A stretch of 64,000 bases of DNA. Origin: Flavobacterium psychroterrae (lineage in GTDB: Bacteria; Bacteroidota; Bacteroidia; Flavobacteriales; Flavobacteriaceae). The translations under genes and the position numbers were made by a program. The notes beneath the pieces were generated by a model, which worked only from the letters and a program-made list of their open reading frames with translations, was not told where the DNA came from and searched no databases. Position 1 is the stretch's first letter; every line of letters begins with the position of its first letter. Of this stretch, positions 29,081-38,269 are shown in pieces. The stretch is from NCBI RefSeq assembly GCF_018380615.1, contig NZ_JAGYVZ010000006.1, forward strand, positions 62,001 through 126,000, given 5' to 3'.

Positions 29081-30268
29081 ATGAAACGTGTAGTTGTTGG
29101 ACTTTCCGGTGGAGTAGATTCGAGTGTTGCTGCTTATTTATTGCAACAACAAGGGTACGAAGTTATTGGGCTTTTTATGAAAAATTGGCACGATGATTCA
29201 GTTACTATTTCTAATGAATGTCCTTGGTTAGAAGATAGTAATGATGCTTTATTAGTAGCTGAAAAACTCGGAATACCGTTTCAAACTGTCGATTTAAGCG
29301 AAGAATACAAAGAAAAAATCGTTGACTATATGTTCAACGAATACGAAAAAGGGAGAACTCCAAATCCTGACGTACTTTGTAATCGCGAAATCAAATTTGA
29401 TGTTTTCATGAAAATTGCCTTAAGTCTTGGTGCTGATTATGTGGCAACAGGACATTATTGTCAAAAAAATGAAATTGAAGTTGATGGAAAACCAGTTTAT
29501 CAATTGATTGCCGGCGCAGATAATAATAAAGATCAATCGTATTTTTTATGTCAGTTATCTCAGGATCAATTGTCAAAATCATTATTCCCAATTGGAGCCT
29601 TAACCAAACCTGAAGTGCGCGAAATCGCTGCTGAAATGGATTTGGTAACCGCTGAAAAGAAAGATTCACAAGGATTGTGTTTTATTGGTAAAGTACGTTT
29701 ACCGGAATTTCTGCAACAAAAATTACAGCCTAAAGATGGTAAAATTGTTCAGATAGATAAAAACGATCCTATTTATACTATCGAAAAACCAACAGGTTTA
29801 TCAGTAGAAGAAGAATTGAAATTTGAAGCACAAAAACCTGCCTATCTTCCAACAATGGGAAAAGTAGTGGGGAAACATCAGGGTGCTCATTATTTTACGA
29901 TAGGACAACGAAAAGGATTAAATGTAGGCGGAACAACAGATCCGTTATTTATCATTGCTACAAACGTTGAAACCAATACTATTTATACCGGTTTAACAAG
30001 TCAGCATCCTGGTTTATTCAAAAAAGCATTATTTATCGAAAAGTCAGAAGTACACTGGATTCGTACTGATTTGGCATTAAAAGTGGGAGAAACGATGGAA
30101 GTAATGGCGAGAATTCGTTACCGTCAGCCTTTGCAAAAAGCAACTTTACACCAATTCGAAGACGGAATGTATGCTTATTTTGATGAGCCGCAATCTGCAA
30201 TAACAGAAGGTCAGTTTGCAGCCTGGTATTTCTATAATGAATTAGTTGGTTCGGGAGTAATTTCTTAG
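29081..30268 (+). CDS. mnmA: tRNA-specific 2-thiouridylase MnmA
   Basis: Adds sulfur to U34 of tRNA-Lys, -Glu and -Gln, in the cytoplasm, with ATP. The 395-residue enzyme has the PP-loop [20 protein letters not shown] (residues 3-22), the first catalytic Cys in [11 protein letters not shown] near residue 105, the second in [12 protein letters not shown] near residue 204 and the family block [15 protein letters not shown] near residue 272. Length is normal. It is a single gene between the MORN protein and the protease. Confidence 0.96.
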   Translation: MKRVVVGLSGGVDSSVAAYLLQQQGYEVIGLFMKNWHDDSVTISNECPWLEDSNDALLVAEKLGIPFQTVDLSEEYKEKIVDYMFNEYEKGRTPNPDVLCNREIKFDVFMKIALSLGADYVATGHYCQKNEIEVDGKPVYQLIAGADNNKDQSYFLCQLSQDQLSKSLFPIGALTKPEVREIAAEMDLVTAEKKDSQGLCFIGKVRLPEFLQQKLQPKDGKIVQIDKNDPIYTIEKPTGLSVEEELKFEAQKPAYLPTMGKVVGKHQGAHYFTIGQRKGLNVGGTTDPLFIIATNVETNTIYTGLTSQHPGLFKKALFIEKSEVHWIRTDLALKVGETMEVMARIRYRQPLQKATLHQFEDGMYAYFDEPQSAITEGQFAAWYFYNELVGSGVIS

Positions 30269-30312
30269 CTTTATACTTTTTTACAGAGGTTTAACCCTTT
30301 AAAAAAGTAATC

Positions 30313-31914
30313 ATGAAGTACTATTTCATATTTTTTTTGATGCTATTTTCTTCGGCGATCTATTCGCAGGAGGATGCGTGGGTATATTTTAAAGATAAAC
30401 CAAATGCACAAGTTTCGTTTGATAATCCATTATTGATGCTTACTCAGCGTGCTTTAGATCGCAGGACAAATCAAAATATTGCCTTAGATCTTACTGATAT
30501 TCCATTAGAAGAATCTTATATAAATCAGATAAAATCAGGTTCAGGAATCAGCATCAAGGCAAAATCTAAATGGCTAAATGCGCTTCATATTCGAGGAACT
30601 CAGGCTGATATTTTATCGCTTAAATCATTGTCATTTGTTGATAAAGTAGCTTTTGCGAATAAAACCTTAAGTACAACTTTAAAAAAAGTTTCAGAAAATA
30701 AAGTTTCTCAACCAAATGATAAACTGAAAACAACAGTTGATTATGCGTATGGAACTTCTGCAAATCAAATTCAAATGTTGAATGGGCAAGTTTTGCATCA
30801 GCAAAATAAAACAGGTTTAGGTAAAATAATTGCTGTTATTGATGCCGGTTTTCCAGGTGTAAATACGGCTCAGCCTTTTAAAAGACTTATAGATAATAAT
30901 CAAATTTTAGGAGGTTATGATTTTGTCAACAGAAGCGATGATTTCTATACCGGTGATAGTCACGGAACAATGGTACTTTCTACAATAGGTGGTTACAAAG
31001 AAAATGCTCTTGTGGGCACAGCTCCACACGCTTCTTTTTACTTGTTTATAACAGAATATGCTCCCACAGAAAATCCAGTAGAAGAATCATATTGGGTAGA
31101 AGCTGCCGAAAAAGCAGATAGTTTAGGAGTAGATATTATTACGACTTCGTTAGGTTATTTTGGTTTTGATAATCCTAATTATAGTCATACTTACAGTGAT
31201 ATGAATGGCTCAACAAATTTTATTTCCCGTGGTGCCGAAATTGCTTTTAGTAAAGGTATAATTGTGGTTTCCTCGGCAGGAAATGAAGGAAGTACTGCAG
31301 AACCTCATATTGGTGCACCTGCAGATGCAGTTTCTGTGATTACGGTAGGTTCAGTTACGGCTTCAAAAACAAAATCCGGTTTTAGTTCTGTTGGACCAAG
31401 TTTTGACGGAAGAATTAAGCCTGATGTCATGGCGCAAGGTACAGCCTCGGTAGTATCAGATACAGCAGGAAATATTGTTACCGTGAACGGAACTTCATTT
31501 TCTTGCCCAATTATGGCGGGAATGATTGCGTGTTTATGGCAGGCTTTTCCAACTAAAAACAATAAGGAAATCAGGCAAATGGTTCTTCAGTCTTCTGATC
31601 GATATGCTGCTCCAAATAATAATTACGGTTACGGAATTCCGAATTTTGGATCTGCTTTAGGTGTCGAAGACTTTCAAACTTTTTCTTCAATTTTTTCTGT
31701 TTTTCCTAATCCGGCGAAAACTACAGTTTCATTTTTGTTTGAAGATAGTACTGCTTCAATTTCAATTTATTCTGTTTTAGGACAAAAGGTTATTGAGAAA
31801 CAAATAACAAATCAAAACCCAATTCTTTCTATTGAAGCTTTAAAAAGTGGACTGTATTTTTATACTTTTGACGCTGATGGACTTCATAAAACAGGAAAGA
31901 TAATCAAACAATAA
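30313..31914 (+). CDS. Secreted S8 (subtilisin-like) serine protease with T9SS sorting domain
   Basis: A 533-residue extracellular protease. Signal peptide to about residue 18; the catalytic triad is Asp177 (KIIAVIDAGF), His217 (GDSHGTMV) and Ser395 (NGTSFSCPIMAG), with the oxyanion Asn324 in SSAGNEGS. Residues 1-160 carry a propeptide region. The C-terminal 75 residues (SVFPNPAKTTVSF, then SIYSVLGQKVIEK and LKSGLYFYTF, ending KTGKIIKQ) are a type A sorting domain, which targets the protein through the type IX secretion system. It is 44 bases after mnmA. Confidence 0.93.
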   Translation: MKYYFIFFLMLFSSAIYSQEDAWVYFKDKPNAQVSFDNPLLMLTQRALDRRTNQNIALDLTDIPLEESYINQIKSGSGISIKAKSKWLNALHIRGTQADILSLKSLSFVDKVAFANKTLSTTLKKVSENKVSQPNDKLKTTVDYAYGTSANQIQMLNGQVLHQQNKTGLGKIIAVIDAGFPGVNTAQPFKRLIDNNQILGGYDFVNRSDDFYTGDSHGTMVLSTIGGYKENALVGTAPHASFYLFITEYAPTENPVEESYWVEAAEKADSLGVDIITTSLGYFGFDNPNYSHTYSDMNGSTNFISRGAEIAFSKGIIVVSSAGNEGSTAEPHIGAPADAVSVITVGSVTASKTKSGFSSVGPSFDGRIKPDVMAQGTASVVSDTAGNIVTVNGTSFSCPIMAGMIACLWQAFPTKNNKEIRQMVLQSSDRYAAPNNNYGYGIPNFGSALGVEDFQTFSSIFSVFPNPAKTTVSFLFEDSTASISIYSVLGQKVIEKQITNQNPILSIEALKSGLYFYTFDADGLHKTGKIIKQ

Positions 31915-31926
31915 TTGCATTTTTGA

Positions 31927-32871
31927 ATGAATAAAATAACACAACTTTTTAATATAAAATATCCAATTATTCAAGGCGGAATGATTTGGAATAGTGGATG
32001 TAAATTAGCTTCGGCTGTAAGTAATGCGGGAGGTTTAGGATTAATTGGTGCCGGATCTATGTATCCGGAAGTTTTACGTGAACACATTCAAAAATGTAAA
32101 AAAGCAACCGATAAACCTTTTGGGGTTAATATTCCGATGTTGTATCCTAATATTGAAGAAATCATGAATATCGTGATTGAGGAAGGCGTGAAAATCGTTT
32201 TTACTTCGGCAGGAAACCCCAAAACATGGACTTCTTTTTTAAAGGAAAAAGGAATTACTGTTGTGCATGTAGTAAGCAGTAGTGTTTTTGCTTTAAAAGC
32301 ACAAGATGCCGGAGTCGATGCTATAGTGGCTGAAGGTTTTGAAGCAGGCGGTCATAACGGACGCGACGAAACGACAACGTTGACTTTAATCCCGATGGTG
32401 AAGGAGAAGATCCAAATCCCGATTATCGCTGCGGGCGGAATTGCAACAGGACGCGGAATGCTTGCCGCGATGGTTTTAGGCGCAGATGGCGTTCAGGTTG
32501 GAAGTCGTTTTGCAGCATCTTTAGAATCATCATCTCACGATAATTTCAAGCAAAAAATAGTTGAAGTTAAAGAAGGTGACACGCAATTGACTTTAAAAGA
32601 ATTAGCACCTGTTCGATTGATTAAAAATAAGTTTTATAATGATATTCAGGAATTATATGAAAAAGCACCCTCAAAAGAAGATTTAGTGCAGCTTTTGGGC
32701 AGAGCAAGAGCCAAGAAAGGAATGTTTGAAGGCGATCTTGATGAAGGGGAACTTGAAATTGGACAAATCGCCGGATTAATTCATGAAATACTGCCAGTTA
32801 ATCAAATTGTTCAAGAAATGCTAGCCGATTTTGAAGCTGCGTGCCAAGAAAAAGCTAAATTTGAGTTTTAA
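31927..32871 (+). CDS. NAD(P)H-dependent flavin oxidoreductase / nitronate monooxygenase family
   Basis: A 314-residue FMN-binding TIM-barrel protein of the 2-nitropropane dioxygenase (nitronate monooxygenase) and FabK group. Seen motifs: KYPIIQGGMIWNSG (residues 10-23), AGGLGLIGAGSM, the catalytic-type GFEAGGHNGRDE near residue 138, and AAGGIATGRGMLAAMVLGAD near residue 168. Family members oxidise alkyl nitronates or reduce enoyl-ACP; the sequence does not decide between them. It starts 12 bases after the protease stop. Confidence 0.85.
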   Translation: MNKITQLFNIKYPIIQGGMIWNSGCKLASAVSNAGGLGLIGAGSMYPEVLREHIQKCKKATDKPFGVNIPMLYPNIEEIMNIVIEEGVKIVFTSAGNPKTWTSFLKEKGITVVHVVSSSVFALKAQDAGVDAIVAEGFEAGGHNGRDETTTLTLIPMVKEKIQIPIIAAGGIATGRGMLAAMVLGADGVQVGSRFAASLESSSHDNFKQKIVEVKEGDTQLTLKELAPVRLIKNKFYNDIQELYEKAPSKEDLVQLLGRARAKKGMFEGDLDEGELEIGQIAGLIHEILPVNQIVQEMLADFEAACQEKAKFEF

Positions 32872-32891
32872 TTACCTGCAAGAAATACATT

Positions 32892-33302
32892 ATGAATACT
32901 ATACGCACATATATACTTTTACTTTTTTTAGGATTTGGTTTTCAACAAGTTCAAAGCCAGTCGTATAGTTTTAAAACATCTGGATTTAGTGTTTTAGAGA
33001 AAAATGAAAGAGGCAAATGGGGAGAATGGTCAAACCTTGATTTGGTCAATTTATCTGTTATTCTGGATACCAATAAACATAGAATCGTAGTGTATTCACA
33101 GGAAATACAACTTTTTAGTATTTTAGATTATATAGAACGCGAAGAAAATGATACTGATATCGTGTATTCTTTCATGTGTAAAGATAATGAAGGTCGCGAA
33201 TGTAAGCTTTCAATTATTACCAGAAAAAAACAGGATTATCGCAAACAGCTTTATATTAATTACGACGATCATATTATATTGTACAATATTTTTAGCGTTT
33301 AA
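32892..33302 (+). CDS. Small exported protein of unknown function
   Basis: A 136-residue protein with a signal peptide (MNTIRTYILLLFLGFGFQQVQSQ). The mature part is a short beta-rich domain with alternating hydrophobic strands (RIVVYSQEIQLFSIL, IVYSFMCKDNEG); two Cys are present. I do not recognise a family. It starts 20 bases after the flavin oxidoreductase, so it probably ends that operon, and a strong terminator follows. Confidence 0.65.
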   Translation: MNTIRTYILLLFLGFGFQQVQSQSYSFKTSGFSVLEKNERGKWGEWSNLDLVNLSVILDTNKHRIVVYSQEIQLFSILDYIEREENDTDIVYSFMCKDNEGRECKLSIITRKKQDYRKQLYINYDDHIILYNIFSV

Positions 33303-33325
33303 AACTACTTCAAATCAAAATAATA

Positions 33326-33357
33326 AAACCCGACAGATTTCAACACCTGTCGGGTTT
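33326..33357. terminator. Bidirectional terminator
   Basis: AAACCCGACAG (33326-33336) and CTGTCGGGTTT (33347-33357) pair perfectly over 11 bp between two convergent genes. Confidence 0.9.
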
Positions 33358-33367
33358 GCTATATAAA

Positions 33368-33403
33368 AAACTTAGAAACTTAGCGACTCAGCAACTTAGA
33401 CCC
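33368..33403. repeat. CTTAGAAACTTAG-family repeat
   Basis: ACTTAGAAACTTAGCGACTC and CAGCAACTTAGACC lie between the terminator and the stop of the minus-strand DUF4268 gene. The family recurs at 1138-1160 and 35607-35644. Confidence 0.6.
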
Positions 33404-33407
33404 TCTT

Positions 33408-33842
33408 TTAAGAAACATCTTTTATAAACTCATCATATTCTAAGTAAAACATCTCTAAAGCATTCATTTTTTCGAAAAAGAAATCAAAAATTGTATCCCA
33501 ATTATTACGGTTGCTAAAACCTACACCTTGTATTTCAGTCCAGATTCGGCTAATCGTTTTACCACTTTCAAGAGTATAGTTTTTTTCGAAAACCAGATCT
33601 TTAATGAATTCCTCTTCCAGAATATTTTTTAAAGCTTCGAGTTTTTCAAAATAAGCATTTCGTTTCTCGTCGCTTCTCTGTTCGATATCGATAAAAACCT
33701 GTGCTTTTTTATTGTCAACATAAAATTTAAAAGAGAAATCTTTAATCTTTGTGTCATAAAGAACCCATTTACGCGGATATTTTTCGGCGAAAGCTACCCA
33801 AAACTCTCTTTTTATTTTCTGTGATTCTTCTCTGCTGTACAT
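33408..33842 (-). CDS. DUF4268 family protein
   Basis: A 144-residue cytoplasmic protein with a normal DUF4268 pattern: KREFWVAFAEKYPRKWVLYD near residue 12, a conserved basic strand FKFYVDNKKAQVFIDIE near 33, and SRIWTEIQGVGFSNRNNW near 102, ending with an aromatic helix. DUF4268 is related to nuclease-like folds in larger proteins, but this short form has no assigned activity. Single gene; it is convergent with the upstream operon. Confidence 0.8.
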   Translation of the reverse strand: MYSREESQKIKREFWVAFAEKYPRKWVLYDTKIKDFSFKFYVDNKKAQVFIDIEQRSDEKRNAYFEKLEALKNILEEEFIKDLVFEKNYTLESGKTISRIWTEIQGVGFSNRNNWDTIFDFFFEKMNALEMFYLEYDEFIKDVS

Positions 33843-33945
33843 TTTTTATGGCTTTGATTTTAGAAAACTTGTAGAACCGCGTTTTCTAAACTATATTTAT
33901 ATTTTATTTCTTTTTTATTTGAAAGTACAAAAATAAACTTTGATT

Positions 33946-34596
33946 ATGGATTTTCAAGATTTTTTGCAATATGTTCCCAATTTAATTCCAGTTGAATTAC
34001 CGGCAGTTGCTTCACATATAAAAATGGCTCCAAAAGAAAGGATACAAGCCTTAAAAAATACTGATCTAAAAATAGAGAATCCCAGAATTGCCGCCGTTAT
34101 GATGTTGTTTTATCCAAAAGGAGGGAAAACGCATTTGGTTTTAATTGTCAGAAATGCTTATAAGGGAGTTCATTCTTCTCAAATTGCCTTTCCTGGAGGT
34201 AAATATGAAATTACAGATGCAGATTATCAGGAAACTGCTTTACGAGAAACTCATGAAGAAGTAGGGGTCGCACCTGAAAATATTGAAGTAATAAAACAAT
34301 TTACGCCAATGTATATTCCGCCAAGTAATTTTTTAGTGCATCCTTTTTTAGGAATTTCAAGGGATGAACTTTTATTTTATCCAGATGCCAGAGAAGTTGC
34401 TGCTATTATAGAATTACCATTGTCTGTTTTTTTAGACGATGAAATAATTACAGAAGCCAAATTGTCAACTTCTTACGGCGATAATATTGTAGTTCCCGCA
34501 TTTAATATTCAAAAGCATATGGTCTGGGGAGCAACGGCTATGATTTTAAGTGAACTGAGAGATGTTTTGAAAATAACTTTTGAAGGAAATTTGTAA
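33946..34596 (+). CDS. Nudix hydrolase, CoA pyrophosphatase-like
   Basis: A 216-residue hydrolase with a complete Nudix box: G-G-K-Y-E-I then ETALRETHEEVGV near residues 86-108 (pattern GX5EX7REVXEEXGU). The block before it (SSQIAFPGGKYE) and after it (QFTPMYIPPSNFLVHPFLGI) match the CoA/NudL-type branch, which cleaves CoA or related diphosphates. The ATG at 33946 is preferred over a TTG two codons upstream. The activity is by family inference. Confidence 0.88.
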   Translation: MDFQDFLQYVPNLIPVELPAVASHIKMAPKERIQALKNTDLKIENPRIAAVMMLFYPKGGKTHLVLIVRNAYKGVHSSQIAFPGGKYEITDADYQETALRETHEEVGVAPENIEVIKQFTPMYIPPSNFLVHPFLGISRDELLFYPDAREVAAIIELPLSVFLDDEIITEAKLSTSYGDNIVVPAFNIQKHMVWGATAMILSELRDVLKITFEGNL

Positions 34597-34662
34597 ATAC
34601 TAAGAATTAACAATTTGATATTCATTATAATAGTGATTTCTTTCCGAAATTGCTTTATAGTA

Positions 34663-34691
34663 TTGCCAAAAGAATAAATTTTGTATGTTTG
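34663..34691 (+). promoter_or_regulatory. Promoter of the acyltransferase gene
   Basis: TTG (34663-34665), 18 bases, TATGTTTG (34684-34691) followed by C; exact TAnnTTTG about 30 bases before the ATG. Confidence 0.6.
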
Positions 34692-34720
34692 CGTTCTAAC
34701 AAAAAATACAATACAAGGCT

Positions 34721-35530
34721 ATGGGATTGTTTAAACGAAATCCTTTTGGACACATATTATTCATCAAGAAATGGTTAATCCGAATTTTGGGTGCCATGAC
34801 TCACAGGAGATATAGAGGTTTTAATGAATTGCAGATTGAAGGGTCTGAAATCATTAAGACACTTCCGGATACAAATGTTTTGTTTATATCAAATCATCAG
34901 ACTTATTTTGCTGATGTTGTTGCTATGTTTCATGTGTTTAACGCAAGTTTAAGCGGACGTCAAGATACTATTAAGAATATTGGCTATCTCTGGCAACCCA
35001 AAATGAATATTTACTATGTTGCTGCAAAAGAAACAATGCAGGCTGGTTTATTGCCAAGAATCTTAGCTTATGTTGGTGCCATTACAGTAGAAAGAACCTG
35101 GCGTGCAAAAGGTGTGGATGTTACTAAAAAACGTGATGTTAACCCAAATGATACTGAAAATATCAGAATTGCGCTTGAAGATGGCTGGGTAATTACATTT
35201 CCGCAAGGAACTACAAAATCGTTTAAACCAGTTCGTAAAGGTACTGCGCATATCATCAAACAGCATAAACCTATTGTGATCCCGATTGTTATTGACGGTT
35301 TCCGTCGTTCATTTGATAAAAAAGGATTACGAATGAAGAAAAAAGGAATTCTGCAGTCATTCATTATCAAAGAACCACTTGATATTGATTATGAAAACGA
35401 TACAATTGATGAAATTGTAGCAAAAGTAGAGTTTGCAATAGAACAACATCCATCATTTTTAAAAGTTATTCCAGCCGAAGAAATCAAAGCAGAGGAAGAA
35501 CTTAATAAACTAAGAAGATGGGAGTATTAG
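34721..35530 (+). CDS. 1-acyl-sn-glycerol-3-phosphate acyltransferase family protein
   Basis: A 269-residue PlsC-type acyltransferase. The catalytic NHX4D motif is NHQTYFAD (residues 59-66) and the substrate-binding FPQGTT motif is near residue 164. Members acylate lysophosphatidic acid or other lipid acceptors at the inner face of the membrane. The position before the catalytic motif has a long stretch YRGFNELQIEGSEIIKTLPD and no obvious membrane helix, so attachment is probably peripheral. A repeat block follows. Confidence 0.88.
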   Translation: MGLFKRNPFGHILFIKKWLIRILGAMTHRRYRGFNELQIEGSEIIKTLPDTNVLFISNHQTYFADVVAMFHVFNASLSGRQDTIKNIGYLWQPKMNIYYVAAKETMQAGLLPRILAYVGAITVERTWRAKGVDVTKKRDVNPNDTENIRIALEDGWVITFPQGTTKSFKPVRKGTAHIIKQHKPIVIPIVIDGFRRSFDKKGLRMKKKGILQSFIIKEPLDIDYENDTIDEIVAKVEFAIEQHPSFLKVIPAEEIKAEEELNKLRRWEY

Positions 35531-35606
35531 ATTGTAGATTTTAGAGTTCTGATTAAAAGAGTTTCAGGTTTTAAGTTTCAGGTTTTTTCCTGTTGCAATG
35601 AAATGA

Positions 35607-35664
35607 CTTAGAAGCTCAGCATCTTAGAAACTTAGCAACTTAGAAAAAAAACCTCTGAACCTTT
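35607..35664. repeat. CTTAG and GGTTCAAAG-family repeats between convergent genes
   Basis: GACTTAGAAGCTCAGC and CTTAGAAACTTAGCAACTTAG are followed by CCTCTGAACCTTTTTT just before the stop of the minus-strand gene. Two repeat families meet here at the 3' ends of two genes. Confidence 0.6.
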
Positions 35665-35665
35665 T

Positions 35666-36298
35666 TTAGAAATCAATTTTCTTCAACTCTTTATAATTAG
35701 AATATAATCTACGTAATAATCTTCCATATAGTAATCTGTAAATACACCAGAAAGTTCCAAAAAGGACTATTGTAAGCAATAGTAATACTCCCACAGAAAA
35801 CAACATTGCTTTTCCGTTTAACGCCAGTTTTTCTCTGATAAAAGCCATGTCAGGATTGTAAACATATCCTATAAAGAAGCTAAGAATTGACGAAACGACT
35901 AGCATTCCTAAATTATACCAAACATAATATTGTACCGTTTTACGGGTTTTTAAAATACTGCTCATCAATGTTTTTGTAGAAACTGTAGTTGTAATTGTTT
36001 TATAGTTTTTATAGAAAAAGTAAATAAAAACTAAAATCACGGCATAGTTAAAGTACAATAAAATCTCCATAAAGAGTATGATTTCCGGATGATTCATTTT
36101 TCTTAAAGCATCATCAACATTTGAAAAATAATTAGACACAGTCCAGAATAAAACCTCTAAAACACTAATAATGAAAATCCACTTCACGATTGAAGATGAT
36201 TTTTTATGAATCATTTTATAGATTTCTTTTTCAGAAATTTGTTGAAAAGAATCGGCGTTCTTTTTCCAGTCTTTTTTTAGTAAATCCAGTTCTTTCAT
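35666..36298 (-). CDS. Membrane protein downstream of ECF sigma factor, possible anti-sigma partner
   Basis: A 210-residue protein with an N-terminal cytoplasmic part of about 35 residues (LLKKDWKKNADSFQQISEKE) and four probable membrane helices at about 36-56, 72-97, 120-145 and 160-185. The gene starts 8 bases after the stop of the sigma factor gene, so they are co-transcribed. The layout, a short cytoplasmic head plus membrane helices right behind an ECF sigma gene, suggests an anti-sigma role, but I see no ZAS zinc motif and no known family. Confidence 0.6.
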   Translation of the reverse strand: MKELDLLKKDWKKNADSFQQISEKEIYKMIHKKSSSIVKWIFIISVLEVLFWTVSNYFSNVDDALRKMNHPEIILFMEILLYFNYAVILVFIYFFYKNYKTITTTVSTKTLMSSILKTRKTVQYYVWYNLGMLVVSSILSFFIGYVYNPDMAFIREKLALNGKAMLFSVGVLLLLTIVLFGTFWCIYRLLYGRLLRRLYSNYKELKKIDF

Positions 36299-36306
36299 AA
36301 TAATTT

Positions 36307-36801
36307 TTAAGGATTTAGTATTTTTTTAAGTTTCCCCTTGATTCTGTTCATTTTCACACGTGCATTCACTTCGCTGATTCCTAAGGTCTCCGCTATTTCT
36401 TGATAATCCTTGTCTTCTAAATACATAAAAACCAATGCTTTTTCGATGTCATTAAGCTGATAAACGGCTTTGTACATCAATTTAATCTGTTCTTCTTCTT
36501 CATAATTGTAATCAACATCTTTTATAAAATGCTGATGACTTTCGTACTCTACTGTCGATATGGTCCGTTTAGTTTTTCTATATAATGTTATGGCAGTATT
36601 TAAGGCAACGCGATACGTCCAGGTCGAAAATTTACTATCACCTCTAAATTTTGGATAAGCTTTCCATAACTGAATAGTGATTTCCTGAAACAAGTCTTTG
36701 TGAGCATCTACGCCAGCAGTATATAATCTACAAATCTTGTGGATTATATTCTGATTTGCCTGCAATTGCGCAACAAATGACTGTTCTAGATTCTCGCTCA
36801 T
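36307..36801 (-). CDS. ECF RNA polymerase sigma factor
   Basis: A 164-residue sigma-70 family ECF factor. Region 2 includes KDLFQEITIQLWKAYPKFRG and FSTWTYRVALNTAITLYRK (about residues 35-77); region 4 is KDYQEIAETLGISEVNARVK (about 131-150). It would direct RNA polymerase to a small regulon, often including its own operon. The next gene is a membrane protein 8 bases on. No ECF-type promoter was recognised upstream. Confidence 0.92.
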   Translation of the reverse strand: MSENLEQSFVAQLQANQNIIHKICRLYTAGVDAHKDLFQEITIQLWKAYPKFRGDSKFSTWTYRVALNTAITLYRKTKRTISTVEYESHQHFIKDVDYNYEEEEQIKLMYKAVYQLNDIEKALVFMYLEDKDYQEIAETLGISEVNARVKMNRIKGKLKKILNP

Positions 36802-36879
36802 AATCTATTAGTAGTACTGCAATCAATTTTGTTACAGTGAATGATTATTTTTTTTGTCACAGGTTAACAATGGTTTTTT

Positions 36880-37003
36880 TTTACCACGAATTTCACAAAT
36901 TTTTAGAATTACCATTTTAGCGTTAATTTATTACATCAATATTAAAAAAATAAAGTCATTTTCGTTTGTGAAAATTCGTGACATTGGTAGAATTCGTGGC
37001 GAA
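36880..37003. repeat. CCACGAATT-family inverted repeat pair
   Basis: ACCACGAATTTCACAAATTTT (left, from about 36881; here 20 shown as a family word ACCACGAATT..CACAAATTTT) and, inverted, GTGAAAATTCGTGACATTGG and GTAGAATTCGTGGC (36966-37003). It lies between the sigma factor promoter region and the 3' end of the DUF3810 gene. Confidence 0.5.
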
Positions 37004-37006
37004 CAT

Positions 37007-38068
37007 TTATAATTCTCGAGTTTTATAATAATTCACCATTAAATCTACAAATTTACTATAACCTTCCATACCATCTTTTTGGTTATTGGTTTTCAAGAAA
37101 TTGTCATAAAAAACATGAAAACCTTTATCTATAAAAGTATCATATTGTTTCCAGAAATCCTGGCTTTCCTGATAGTTTTTTAAAATCCCCACGTGAACTG
37201 TTTTCTTTAATTGCTTAAATATTTTTTCATCCTTTGCCTGCCACATTCCTAAACAATAACGCAAAGCAAAACTATATCCTGAATACTGATAATATAAATT
37301 TTCATTTTTTACAGAAGCCAGCACTCCAATAAAATTGCATTCACTTTCACTTGCATAACCCATTTGGTGCGCCATTTCGTGACAAGTTGTAACGGGAAAA
37401 TTGTACATTGGCAATAGATCATTTACCTGAGCTTCATTTGTAAACGGATTGAGATAACCGCCAAAACCCATATAAGTAAGAGGTAAACTAAAGAGCGACT
37501 TTTTAACGCTTAAAACTTCATATTTAAAATACGGATACTGATTTGCCAGATTTTCATAACCACTTAAATTCATCTGAAAAGCCTGATTTTGTGAATATGG
37601 AAAAACAACTTTAGAACTGTCTTTTTTAGTGATTTGAAACTGAATTTCGTTCGTTTTCACAATTAGTTTTTTAGTGAAACTCAATAATTCAGCATCAGAA
37701 TATTCTCTTTCGATTTTCATTTTTTCGAAAAGAGGTTCTCTGTAATAATTGAATGCCCAAAGCAAATGAAAGAAAAAGTAAAATATGGAAAGGCAGCTTA
37801 AAACTGTGAGGAGATTATCTTTCCATTGTAATTTCCAGGTTTTTCGGGTTTTCCAAATCCACCGAATCATAAATAAAATCAAAACAGAATAAATACAATC
37901 TCCAACCGAAAAAGGAATTTTGCCTAAAATGATTCTTGAAAAGTGAGAGGTTTTTATATATAATCCGTTGCTATAAAAGCTTTCTATAAATTCTGGGAAA
38001 TACGGAAGGATTTTTAAAATAATGATTTGCAGAAGAAGGAATAAAGGTAGAATATATTTTGACTTCAC
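37007..38068 (-). CDS. DUF3810 family membrane protein with HEMAH motif
   Basis: A 353-residue protein with membrane segments at about 5-22, 52-70 and 85-105, followed by a periplasmic domain containing TTCHEMAHQMGYASE near residue 236, a zinc-metallopeptidase HExxH motif with a downstream Glu. This pattern matches DUF3810. Start chosen as GTG at 38068 (KSKYILPLFLLL directly after it); no ATG is available near the N-terminus and a TTG eleven codons upstream gives an atypical charged lead. Likely a membrane-bound metalloprotease, unproven. Confidence 0.72.
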   Translation of the reverse strand: MKSKYILPLFLLLQIIILKILPYFPEFIESFYSNGLYIKTSHFSRIILGKIPFSVGDCIYSVLILFMIRWIWKTRKTWKLQWKDNLLTVLSCLSIFYFFFHLLWAFNYYREPLFEKMKIEREYSDAELLSFTKKLIVKTNEIQFQITKKDSSKVVFPYSQNQAFQMNLSGYENLANQYPYFKYEVLSVKKSLFSLPLTYMGFGGYLNPFTNEAQVNDLLPMYNFPVTTCHEMAHQMGYASESECNFIGVLASVKNENLYYQYSGYSFALRYCLGMWQAKDEKIFKQLKKTVHVGILKNYQESQDFWKQYDTFIDKGFHVFYDNFLKTNNQKDGMEGYSKFVDLMVNYYKTREL

Positions 38069-38112
38069 GGTTTTAATTTTGGATACGTAAATATAAATCA
38101 AAATGCATAAAA

Positions 38113-38135
38113 AAAACCGAAGTTGATTCGGTTTT
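38113..38135 (-). terminator. Terminator of the 38.3-38.8 kb gene
   Basis: AAAACCGAA (38113-38121) and TTCGGTTTT (38127-38135) pair; on the minus strand the stem is followed by a run of T. Confidence 0.75.
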
Positions 38136-38269
38136 AGTACAGGTTGTATTTTTATTTTTTGCTAATTTTAGCTTACATTGCAATGATATCGTTTTTCATA
38201 ATATTTGGTTTTAACTTTAAAAGTTTTACATGTTAAAAATAAAGTATTCTTCCCATTAAATAAAACAAA

